Of a DNA stretch of 64,000 nucleotides, positions 50,413-57,548 are shown piece after piece. A program made the position numbers and the translations under genes. This stretch comes from DASWJQ01 sp036397095. Its GTDB lineage: Bacteria; Chloroflexota; Anaerolineae; Anaerolineales; E44-bin32. The stretch lies in contig DASWJQ010000118.1 in NCBI GenBank assembly GCA_036397095.1, positions 23,392 through 87,391 of the forward strand, given 5' to 3'. The first letter of the stretch is position 1. Each line of letters starts with the position of its first letter. Below the pieces are notes generated by a model. It was not told the origin of the DNA and did not search any database. It worked only from the letters and a program-made list of their open reading frames with translations.

Positions 50413-51837
50413 CTATTCATGGGGTGTCGCCTGCTGGCGGTGCAGGCTCTTGAGGCGCTCGATTAATGCTTCCGGCAGGTCAGGCACTTCCTCAGATCGC
50501 TCGATGCCCAGCGCCTGGCGTTGGGCCTGGCGCCAGCGTGCCAACCGTTCAACGACGGTGGCCTCATAGCCCTGCTCGGTCGGAAGGTAGAAGTAGGTGC
50601 CGAGCAAGTCCCGTGGCAAATACTGTTGGCCGATATGATGATCGTCATGGGCATGAGGGTAGTCATAGTCCTGGCCATGCCCCAGTGCTTCGGCGTCGCG
50701 GTTGGCGTCCTTCAAGTGGTCGGGCACCTCGACCAGGCCATCTTGCTCGAGGCGCTGGTAGGCCTTGAAGTAAGCGCCGGCGCTGTTGGACTTGGGGGCG
50801 GTCGCCAGATACAGCGTGGCCTGGGCCAGCGGGTAAACGCCTTCGGGCAGGCCGATAAACTCAAAGGACTGCATAGCGGCGGCGGCCACAACCAGTCCCT
50901 GCGGGTCGGCCATGCCGATGTCCTCCGAGGCCAGAATCAGCAGCCGGCGCAGGATGAAGCGCGGGTCCTCGCCGGCGTACAGCATTTTGGCCAACCAGTA
51001 CAGGGCGGCGTCGGGATCGGACCCACGCACCGACTTAATGAATGCGGAGACGGTGTCGTAGTGGGCATCGCCGTCCTTGTCATAAAGGACGGCCCGGCGC
51101 TGGATCGACTCCTGGGCAACCTGCAGTGTCAGATGGATGACCCCATCGTCGGCCGGCGGGGTCGATTCGACCGCCAGTTCGAGAGCGTTGAGGGCGTTGC
51201 GGGCATCGCCACCTGCCACCCGCACCAGATGGGCCAGCGCCTCGGCCTCGAGCTCGACCGTCCGCTGGCCGTAACCTCGTTCGCGATCGGCGACAGCCGA
51301 CCGCAGAATCCGTTCGACGGCCTGATCGTCGAGCGGACGCAGCTGAAAGATGCGCGAGCGGGACACCAGCGCGCCGATCACTTCGAAGTAGGGGTTTTCG
51401 GTGGTGGCGCCCACCAAGGTGATCAAGCCGGCCTCGACATGGGGCAGCAGGGCGTCCTGCTGCGCCTTGTTCCAGCGGTGGACCTCGTCGACAAACAGGA
51501 TCGTCCGAATTTGGTGCAGCTTGCGCCGTTCGCGGGCGGCGGCAATGACCTCGCGCAGCTGGGCCTTGCCGGCCAACACGGCCGAAATGCTGGCGAAATG
51601 CGACTGGGTGGTGTTGGCGATGATGCTGGCCAACGTCGTCTTGCCCGAGCCAGGGGGGCCCCACAGGATGATGGACGAGAACAGTCGGTCGGCTTCGATC
51701 GCCCGCCGCAGCAAACGGCCCTGGCCGACAATGTCCTGCTGGCCGACAAACTCATCGAGGCTGCGCGGCCGCATGCGCGCCGCCAGGGGCGCTTCGTGGG
51801 CCATGCGTTGCTCAAGGGCGTGGTCAAAGAGGTCCAT
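50413..51837 (-). CDS. rarA: Replication-associated recombination protein RarA (MgsA/WRNIP1 family)
   Basis: The 474-aa AAA+ ATPase acts at stalled replication forks. It begins LAARMRPRSLDEFVGQQDIVG and has Walker A WGPPGSGKTTLASIIA, Walker B TILFVDEVHRWNKAQQDALL, sensor 1 GATTENPYFEV and the arginine-finger SRSRIFQL. The C-terminal oligomerisation domain is intact (SVRGSDPDAALYWLAKML, EDIGMADPQGL). A TGGTACAAT -10 lies 16 nt before the ATG, giving a leader of only about ten bases. Confidence 0.95.
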   Translation of the reverse strand: MDLFDHALEQRMAHEAPLAARMRPRSLDEFVGQQDIVGQGRLLRRAIEADRLFSSIILWGPPGSGKTTLASIIANTTQSHFASISAVLAGKAQLREVIAAARERRKLHQIRTILFVDEVHRWNKAQQDALLPHVEAGLITLVGATTENPYFEVIGALVSRSRIFQLRPLDDQAVERILRSAVADRERGYGQRTVELEAEALAHLVRVAGGDARNALNALELAVESTPPADDGVIHLTLQVAQESIQRRAVLYDKDGDAHYDTVSAFIKSVRGSDPDAALYWLAKMLYAGEDPRFILRRLLILASEDIGMADPQGLVVAAAAMQSFEFIGLPEGVYPLAQATLYLATAPKSNSAGAYFKAYQRLEQDGLVEVPDHLKDANRDAEALGHGQDYDYPHAHDDHHIGQQYLPRDLLGTYFYLPTEQGYEATVVERLARWRQAQRQALGIERSEEVPDLPEALIERLKSLHRQQATPHE

Positions 51838-51853
51838 CGGGGTATCCGCGGCG

Positions 51854-51859
51854 ATTGTA
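51854..51859 (-). promoter_or_regulatory. Extended -10 TGGTACAAT for rarA
   Basis: TACAAT with TGG in front on the minus strand ends 16 nt before the rarA ATG. The mRNA leader would be about 10 nt without an SD. Confidence 0.5.
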
Positions 51860-51898
51860 CCATCGGGGTTGAATGTGGTTCAGGACGAGCCAAAGGAC

Positions 51899-52225
51899 GG
51901 CCTTCCCGGAAGTCCTAACCTTTCCTCACATTGCGATCTCCCACTGTGGACTTCCGGGAAGGCCGGTTTGCCACCGGCGAAGCAAGAGCGAGCATCAGCC
52001 TGACCGGCGGAACTTTCCGAAAGTCTCGTCTCCAGTGATACTAGGCTGGGGGCTCGGGATGCAATTGGCATCGAAGGTGCGGAACCATGGGTGAACTTCC
52101 CGAAAGTCAAGTCTCCTGCACGGTTAGGCCGGGTGATCGGACGGCCCTGGTCCTCGAAGGGACGTATGCAAGAGGAGACTTTCGGGAAGCCTTGTTTTGA
52201 GCGACTTTCGTGAGGTTCGGTCTCG
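51899..52225. repeat. Cluster of CTTCCCGGAAG / GACTTTCGGGAAG palindromes
   Basis: A perfect 17-bp inverted repeat (GGCCTTCCCGGAAGTCC at 51899-51915 and its complement at 51948-51964) starts the cluster. GGAACTTTCCGAAAGTC follows near 52009, CTTCCCGAAAGTC near 52096, and GACTTTCGGGAAG near 52177. The last two form a second, imperfect hairpin with their TCTCCTGCA / TGCAAGAGGAGA flanks. The gap from 51838 to 52306 (469 nt) holds no supportable gene. Confidence 0.75.
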
Positions 52226-52238
52226 CCGGCCGCTATGT

Positions 52239-52244
52239 TAGAAT
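52239..52244 (+). promoter_or_regulatory. Extended -10 TGTTAGAAT for the maf-PBP-rsgA operon
   Basis: TAGAAT preceded by TGT lies 62 nt before the maf ATG, just beyond the palindrome cluster. The -35 is unclear. Confidence 0.45.
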
Positions 52245-52306
52245 CCGCCCGCTTTGAGCAACCGGAGCCCGCACACGGAGACACCATCGACGGCACGGCC
52301 CAACCC

Positions 52307-52957
52307 ATGCAGACGATTCTGTTGGCCTCGGGTTCGCCCCGGCGGCGCCAATTGCTGCGGCAGGCTGGACTCGAACCGTTGATTAGTCCGGTCAATCTGG
52401 CCGAGATCCCGCTGCCCGGCGAAACACCGGGGGCCATGGTCGAGCGGTTGGCTGCCGCCAAGGCGCAGGTCGCCGCCGGCAAGACGGACGACGGCGCTGT
52501 TATCCTGACGGCCGACACAACCGTCGTTGCCGACGGACAGATCCTGGGCAAACCGGCCGACGCGGCCGATGCGGTGGGAATGCTGCTCCGCCTGCGGGGC
52601 CGGCCACACCAGGTGATCACGGCGATCTGTCTGCTGGAGCGAGCCAGCGGGCGTGAGTTTGTGGCCAGCACGCAAACGGAACTGCATATGCGCTGGCTTG
52701 AAGACGAAGAGATCAAGCGTTACGTTGCCGGTGGCAGCCCGCTGGATAAGGCCGGCGCCTATGGGATACAAGACGAGGATTTTCAACCAGTTGACATGGA
52801 CGAGTTCGACGGCTGTTTTACCAACGTGATGGGCCTGCCGCTGTGCACGGTCGGCTGGGCGCTCGGCCAGTTGGGCTGGGACGTGGCGCCGCGGCTGACG
52901 CAGGCCTGCTTCGGCTACCGGCAGCACGAGTTGCCGGCATGGAGCGTGGCCAGTTGA
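52307..52957 (+). CDS. maf: Maf-family nucleoside triphosphate pyrophosphatase
   Basis: The 216-aa protein hydrolyses dTTP/UTP or modified nucleotides to keep them from DNA and RNA and has been linked to septum control. It has the Maf start ILLASGSPRRRQLL, ILTADTTVVADGQILGKP (catalytic Asp), YVAGGSPLDKAGAYGIQ (conserved Lys) and a family-typical end GLPLCTVGWAL. An upstream in-frame ATG at 52235 overlaps the promoter and is rejected. Its stop overlaps the next start as TGATG. Confidence 0.93.
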   Translation: MQTILLASGSPRRRQLLRQAGLEPLISPVNLAEIPLPGETPGAMVERLAAAKAQVAAGKTDDGAVILTADTTVVADGQILGKPADAADAVGMLLRLRGRPHQVITAICLLERASGREFVASTQTELHMRWLEDEEIKRYVAGGSPLDKAGAYGIQDEDFQPVDMDEFDGCFTNVMGLPLCTVGWALGQLGWDVAPRLTQACFGYRQHELPAWSVAS

Positions 52958-55200
52958 TGCCGCGCCGAGCCTTGATCCTCTTGACGGCGGCGCTGATGCT
53001 GGCTGGTTGCAGCCGGTCGGCCAGCACGCCGGCGGCGACCGCCACGCTGCCCGAGCCGTCAGTGCGCACCGTCGAAGCGCCGGACCCCGAGGCCACCACC
53101 GCCGCCTTTCTTGAAGCCTGGAAGCAGCGGGATTATGCGGCCATGTACGCCATGCTGTCCCCGCTGACCCAGGACGGTCTCAGCCAGGAGGACTTCAGCG
53201 CCCGCTACCAGGAGGTGGCGACCAACGCCGCCATTGTCGGGCTGGACTATGCGATCGTGTCGTCGTTGCTCAACCCGGATAGGGCCCAGGTCCGCTACCG
53301 GCTGACGCTCCACAGCGCCGCCGTCGGCGATCTGGTGCGCGAGACCTACATGGATCTCAACCTGCACGACGGCAACTGGCGGATCGCATGGTCGGAGACC
53401 ACCATCCTGCCCGAGTTGGCCGGTGGCCGCGGCCTGCGCTTGAATGTGGTCACGCCGCCACGCGCCAACATCTACGATCGGAACGGCCAGGCCCTGGCGG
53501 TTCAGATGACCGAACCGACCGTCGCCACCTTGTGGATTGTGCCCAATCAGATCGGCGACGAGGACGCCGAGTCGGCCATGCTCAGCGCGTTGGCCAGCAT
53601 CCTCGACCGCCGGCCGGAGAGTATTCAGGCCGAGTACGATGCCATTCGTGCCTTCGATTGGATGACGCCGCTGGGCGAGGTCACGCTCGAGGAACTGCAA
53701 CGCGTATCAGGAACGCTAGCGGACACGGGCGGTGTCAATTGGTCAACCTACCAGGGTCGCTATTACCTTGGGCAGGGCCTGGCGCCGCATGCGGTCGGCT
53801 ATGTGGCGCAGATTCAAGCCGAGCAATTGGATGAGTATCTGCAGCAGGGGTACCCGCAGGATGCGTTCGTTGGTCAGAATGGGTTGGAGCAGATATTCGA
53901 ACAGGAGCTGCGCGGCCAGCCGGGTGGCACGCTGTATCTGACCGATCCCGGCGGTGATACCTTTGAGATCTTGGCCCAGCGTGAGTTCGAGCCGCCCTTC
54001 GCCGTCTATACCAATTTGGATCGCGAACTGCAGCGGCACGTGCGCGACGCCATTTCGTCCTTCACCGGGGCGGCGGTGGTGCTGGAGCGTGACACCGGCG
54101 CCGTGCTGGCGATGGCTTCCTCGCCCGACTTCGACCCCAACTTGTTCGACTGGCACAACGCTGCCAGCAACGTCGGGCTGCAGGAGATCATTCAGCAGAA
54201 CCAGCCCCTGATCAACCGGGCCACCACCGGCGCATACCCGCTGGGGTCGTTGTTCAAGATCGTGACCATGGGGGCGGCCTTGGATTCAGGGGAGTTTGAC
54301 CCTGGCACGATTTACAACTGCGGTCACACGTTCACCGAGTTGGCCGGCGTGACTCTGAATGACTGGACGTTGGAGCGGGAGCTGCCGGCGCAGGGCGAGA
54401 TCAGCCTGGTGCAGGCGCTCGAGCGGTCGTGCAATCCGTACTTCTATCACATCGGTCTCGAGCTGTTTGAAGTCGGCATGCCGAATGCGCTGCGTGAGAT
54501 GGCCGAAGGCTTTGGCCTGGGCCAGCTGACCGGCATTGAAATCGACGAGGCCGAAGGCTTTGTCCCCGGCCCGGACCACCTGCCGGAGGCGGTGGTCGAT
54601 CCGTGGGCGGCGCGCGATGCAGTCAACCTGGCGATCGGCCAGAGCTACCTGCAGGCCACGCCGCTGCAGGCTGCCCGCTATGTGGCCGCAGTCGGCAACG
54701 GCGGCACGCTCTACCGGCCACAGCTCGTCAACCGTTTGGAGAATGCGGTCGGCGAGGTGCGGGACGTCTTTGCGCCGGAGGCGCAGGGCACGCTGCCGCT
54801 GACCGACGAGCAGCTGGCCTCGATCCAGCAAGGCATGGTGGCGGTGGTGCGGGCCGACAAGGGCACAGCCCGACGGCGCTTCCTTGGGTTGAATATCAAT
54901 ATCGCCGGCAAGACCGGCACGGCGCAAACCGGCAATGAGTTCACCGAGCCCCACTCGTGGTTCGGCGCGTACACGTATGAAGAGCGCGAAAACACCCCCG
55001 ACATCGCCGTGGTCGTCATTTTGGAAAACATCGGCGAGGGGTCCGAGTGGGCGGCGCCCGTTGTCCGCCGCATTATTGAGTCCTACTTCTTCGGACGCCC
55101 GATCAGCCTGTACCCCTGGGAGTCCCAGATCGGCGTCGAGCGCACCGAGACGCCCACACCGGAAGACAATGGGGGCGATGGGACCCCCGAACCGGGATAA
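52957..55200 (+). CDS. Class B penicillin-binding protein with NTF2-like N-terminal domain (MecA/PBP2-like lipoprotein)
   Basis: The 747-aa transpeptidase crosslinks peptidoglycan. The N terminus is a lipoprotein signal (LLTAALMLAGC) rather than the usual uncleaved helix. A MecA-N/NTF2-like domain follows (about residues 45-150; AAFLEAWKQRDYAAMYAMLSPLTQD). A dimerisation domain comes next, then the transpeptidase with Ser431-x-x-Lys434 (GSLFK), Ser491-Cys-Asn493 and Lys652-Thr-Gly654. A Pro/Glu tail ends the protein. The start overlaps the maf stop by one base. The lipid anchor is inferred from the lipobox. The operon pairs it with maf and rsgA, implying growth- or division-linked expression. 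Confidence 0.92.
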   Translation: MPRRALILLTAALMLAGCSRSASTPAATATLPEPSVRTVEAPDPEATTAAFLEAWKQRDYAAMYAMLSPLTQDGLSQEDFSARYQEVATNAAIVGLDYAIVSSLLNPDRAQVRYRLTLHSAAVGDLVRETYMDLNLHDGNWRIAWSETTILPELAGGRGLRLNVVTPPRANIYDRNGQALAVQMTEPTVATLWIVPNQIGDEDAESAMLSALASILDRRPESIQAEYDAIRAFDWMTPLGEVTLEELQRVSGTLADTGGVNWSTYQGRYYLGQGLAPHAVGYVAQIQAEQLDEYLQQGYPQDAFVGQNGLEQIFEQELRGQPGGTLYLTDPGGDTFEILAQREFEPPFAVYTNLDRELQRHVRDAISSFTGAAVVLERDTGAVLAMASSPDFDPNLFDWHNAASNVGLQEIIQQNQPLINRATTGAYPLGSLFKIVTMGAALDSGEFDPGTIYNCGHTFTELAGVTLNDWTLERELPAQGEISLVQALERSCNPYFYHIGLELFEVGMPNALREMAEGFGLGQLTGIEIDEAEGFVPGPDHLPEAVVDPWAARDAVNLAIGQSYLQATPLQAARYVAAVGNGGTLYRPQLVNRLENAVGEVRDVFAPEAQGTLPLTDEQLASIQQGMVAVVRADKGTARRRFLGLNINIAGKTGTAQTGNEFTEPHSWFGAYTYEERENTPDIAVVVILENIGEGSEWAAPVVRRIIESYFFGRPISLYPWESQIGVERTETPTPEDNGGDGTPEPG

Positions 55201-56111
55201 TGGCCGAAGGCGAGACCGTACCGGGGCTGGTCGTCCATGCCCAATCCGGCTTGTTCGAAGTTGAAACCGAAGATGGGATCCTGACGGCGCAGATCCGCGG
55301 CCGTTTGAAAGAAGAACGGCAGGATACCGACCTGGTCGCCTTGGGCGACCGGGTGCGAGTCCGGCCGCTGGCCGACGGCCGCGGGCAGATTGAAGCGGTC
55401 GAGCCGCGAGCGCGGGTGCTTTCGCGCCAGGCGCCGGTTGGGGAACGTGAACAGGTGATTGTCGCCAACCCCGACCAGGCGATGCTGGTGTTTGCGTGCG
55501 CCGACCCGCCGCTCAACCGGCGCATGCTCGATCGCATGCTGGTGGCGGCCGAACGCGAAGACATACCCGCCCGCATTTGCCTCAACAAGATCGATTTGGA
55601 CACGGACGCCGTTGCCGAGGCCGCCCGCCAGGTGTACCAGGCGATCGGCTATCCGGTGCATCTGACCTCGGCCGTGACCGGACAGGGCGTTGATGAGCTG
55701 CGCCAGGCGCTGCAGAATTGCATTTCGGTGCTGGCCGGCCCATCGGGCGTGGGCAAGTCGAGCCTGCTCAACGCTGTCCAGCCGGGGCTGGGCCTGCGCA
55801 CCGGTGAAGTGCGCGCGCATACGCGCAAGGGGAAACACACGACGGTGGCACTCAAGCTGGTGCCGCTCGACGGCGGCGGCTACATCGCCGACACCCCCGG
55901 TGTCAAGGCCTTCGCGCTGTGGGACATTGAGCCCGAGGAGTTGGACGCCTACTTCCCCGAAATCAGCCTGCGGGTGGCCGACTGCGCCTTCAGTGACTGC
56001 ACCCATCTGCACGAGCCCAACTGCGCCGTGCGGGCGGCGCTGGAGGCTGGTGCAATCGATGCCGATCGGTATGAGTCGTATCGGAGGCTGAGGCTGGGAG
56101 AGCAAGAGTAG
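55200..56111 (+). CDS. rsgA: Small ribosomal subunit biogenesis GTPase RsgA
   Basis: The 303-aa circularly permuted GTPase matures 30S subunits. It has an N-terminal OB fold (VVHAQSGLFEVETEDGILTAQIRGR), G4 LNKID, G5 TSAVTG, G1 GPSGVGKSSLLNAVQ, the G2 region with HTRKGKHTT, G3 DTPGVKAF, and the C-terminal zinc knuckle (CAFSDCTHLHEPNCAV). The start overlaps the PBP stop as TAATG, so translation is coupled. Confidence 0.95.
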   Translation: MAEGETVPGLVVHAQSGLFEVETEDGILTAQIRGRLKEERQDTDLVALGDRVRVRPLADGRGQIEAVEPRARVLSRQAPVGEREQVIVANPDQAMLVFACADPPLNRRMLDRMLVAAEREDIPARICLNKIDLDTDAVAEAARQVYQAIGYPVHLTSAVTGQGVDELRQALQNCISVLAGPSGVGKSSLLNAVQPGLGLRTGEVRAHTRKGKHTTVALKLVPLDGGGYIADTPGVKAFALWDIEPEELDAYFPEISLRVADCAFSDCTHLHEPNCAVRAALEAGAIDADRYESYRRLRLGEQE

Positions 56112-56341
56112 CGATTAGCTGCTAGCCTCTTGCAATGACTTCTGGCACCAGGCACCGGACACCAGGCATGAAGAGGACTTCTAGCCGAGGTCCGGCGGTC
56201 AACGGGTAGGGACGGGTCTGCGAAGGAGCTTGCCGGCGATCGGGAATGGGCTCGTAGCTAGTTGCTAGCTGCTAGAAGCCAGACGTTTGGCGCCTGGCGC
56301 CCGACGTGCCAACCGGCGCAGGGAAGTTGTATACAACGTCC
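56112..56341. other. 230-nt convergent gap with several palindromes
   Basis: The gap between rsgA and coaE (convergent) holds AGCTGCTAGC-type repeats near 56119 and 56260-56278 in inverted array, a GGCACCAGGCACC / GGCGCCTGGCGCC pair, and a perfect 12-bp palindrome GTTGTATACAAC at 56326-56337 flanked by GGGA/TCCC. It may serve as a bidirectional terminator or be a mobile-repeat remnant. No gene is seen. Confidence 0.55.
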
Positions 56342-57475
56342 CTACAGTGGACGAAGAACGCGATCCTCGCGCAGCTGCTTGAACCACAACGAGGCGCCGC
56401 GCGGCATCGATTCGATGGCGGCTTCCTGCCAGGCGCGGACACCGAGCGCGCCGACGGTCTGCGGCCGGTAACCAGCGCCACGCCAGGTCCCGACATGCTG
56501 GGCCAGGTAGGGCGGCAGGAACAGCAGGGCCGCCTCACTCTGCAGCTCGTTCGATGATCGCTCGACGGCATCCATCAGCGCCGGGATGGCTTGATCGAGT
56601 TCCAATCCCCCCTCGAAATACAATTCGTCGATCCGGGTAACCAGATTCTCAACCTGCCAACCGGCCACGCCCACCAGTTCGCCGCTGCGTTCAATAAGGA
56701 AGAAGGCCTTCTCACCGAAAGAGGCCATCACATCGGAGCGGGCCATGCGCCGCTTGCCATGGGTCGCGCGAGTGATAAAGCGGGCGATGTCGTCGGCGTC
56801 CTGCGGCCGGCCCCGGCGCACCGACAATTCGCCTACGCGCGTCGGTTCCGGTTCTCGCAGCAGCGGGTCCTTGGGTTTCGGCAGCTCACTCCAGGCCGAC
56901 TGGACCTGCTCCCAGGTGCTTTCGAACGAATTGTCGTTGTGAATCACAACCTTGGCGGCCCGCAGCTTGATCTCCTGTGGCGCCTGCGCCTCGATGCGTT
57001 GGCGGGCCTGATCTTCCGTCATGTTGCGCTTGTGCATCAAGCGCTCGATTTGCAGCTTCTTGGGCGCATTGACCACCCAGACCATATCGCTGCCTGCCGC
57101 CAGGTCCGACTCGAGCAGCTTAATGGCCTCGATCACAACCACGCTCTGGCCGGCGCGCCGGATCAGGATGTCGACGGCGTGCGACACCAGCGGGTGGACG
57201 ATCTGCTCAAGCTTCTCCAGTGCCTTGGGGTCGGAGAACACGATCTTGGATAGACGGGCGCGGTCGATGTGGCCCTCGTCGTCCAGAATCCAGTCGCCGA
57301 AGTGCTTGAGCACCAGCCGGTGGCCGGGGGCGCCCTGCGAAATGGCGCGATGGGCCAGTGCGTCGGCGTCGATGCCGTAGGCGCCCAGATGCTCGAGCAT
57401 CTTGCGCACCACGCTCTTGCCAGTGCCGATGTTGCCTGTCAGACCGACGACGTATTTTCCGGGCCAGCGGCTCAA
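56342..57475 (-). CDS. coaE: Dephospho-CoA kinase fused to a GNAT domain
   Basis: The 377-aa protein makes CoA from dephospho-CoA. The kinase (about residues 1-200) has P-loop GLTGNIGTGKSVVRKML, DADALAHRAI, and QIVHPLVSHAV then VVIEAIKLLES. From about residue 215 a GNAT-like domain follows (LSVRRGRPQDADDIARFITRATHGKR, KAFFLIERSGELVGVAGWQVENLVTRIDELYF, HVGTWRGAGYRPQTVG). The GNAT acetyl-CoA loop (R/Q-x-x-G-x-G/A) is not well formed. The fusion puts a CoA-maker and a CoA-user in one chain. The start is a TTG with GAGGGGA upstream and a consensus promoter. Confidence 0.88.
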   Translation of the reverse strand: MSRWPGKYVVGLTGNIGTGKSVVRKMLEHLGAYGIDADALAHRAISQGAPGHRLVLKHFGDWILDDEGHIDRARLSKIVFSDPKALEKLEQIVHPLVSHAVDILIRRAGQSVVVIEAIKLLESDLAAGSDMVWVVNAPKKLQIERLMHKRNMTEDQARQRIEAQAPQEIKLRAAKVVIHNDNSFESTWEQVQSAWSELPKPKDPLLREPEPTRVGELSVRRGRPQDADDIARFITRATHGKRRMARSDVMASFGEKAFFLIERSGELVGVAGWQVENLVTRIDELYFEGGLELDQAIPALMDAVERSSNELQSEAALLFLPPYLAQHVGTWRGAGYRPQTVGALGVRAWQEAAIESMPRGASLWFKQLREDRVLRPL

Positions 57476-57508
57476 GAGGATCCCCTCAACTTTGGCTTCA
57501 GCCTGTTC

Positions 57509-57537
57509 ATTCTAGACGGTGGGTTGGGCCTTGTCAA
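57509..57537 (-). promoter_or_regulatory. Consensus sigma-70 type promoter of coaE
   Basis: On the minus strand TTGACA (57537-57532), a 17-nt spacer and TAGAAT (57514-57509) form the best complete promoter of the window. The -10 ends about 33 nt before the coaE start, leaving room for its SD. Confidence 0.75.
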
Positions 57538-57548
57538 AGTTACCGCGG

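Noticed and set aside
52235..52306. Earlier ATG for maf
   Set aside because: It overlaps the TGTTAGAAT -10 box and adds residues absent from the Maf family.
51880..52716. 278-codon minus-strand frame across the rarA-maf gap
   Set aside because: It runs over palindromic repeats and antisense to maf; composition is Ser/Arg-rich shadow and no domain is seen.
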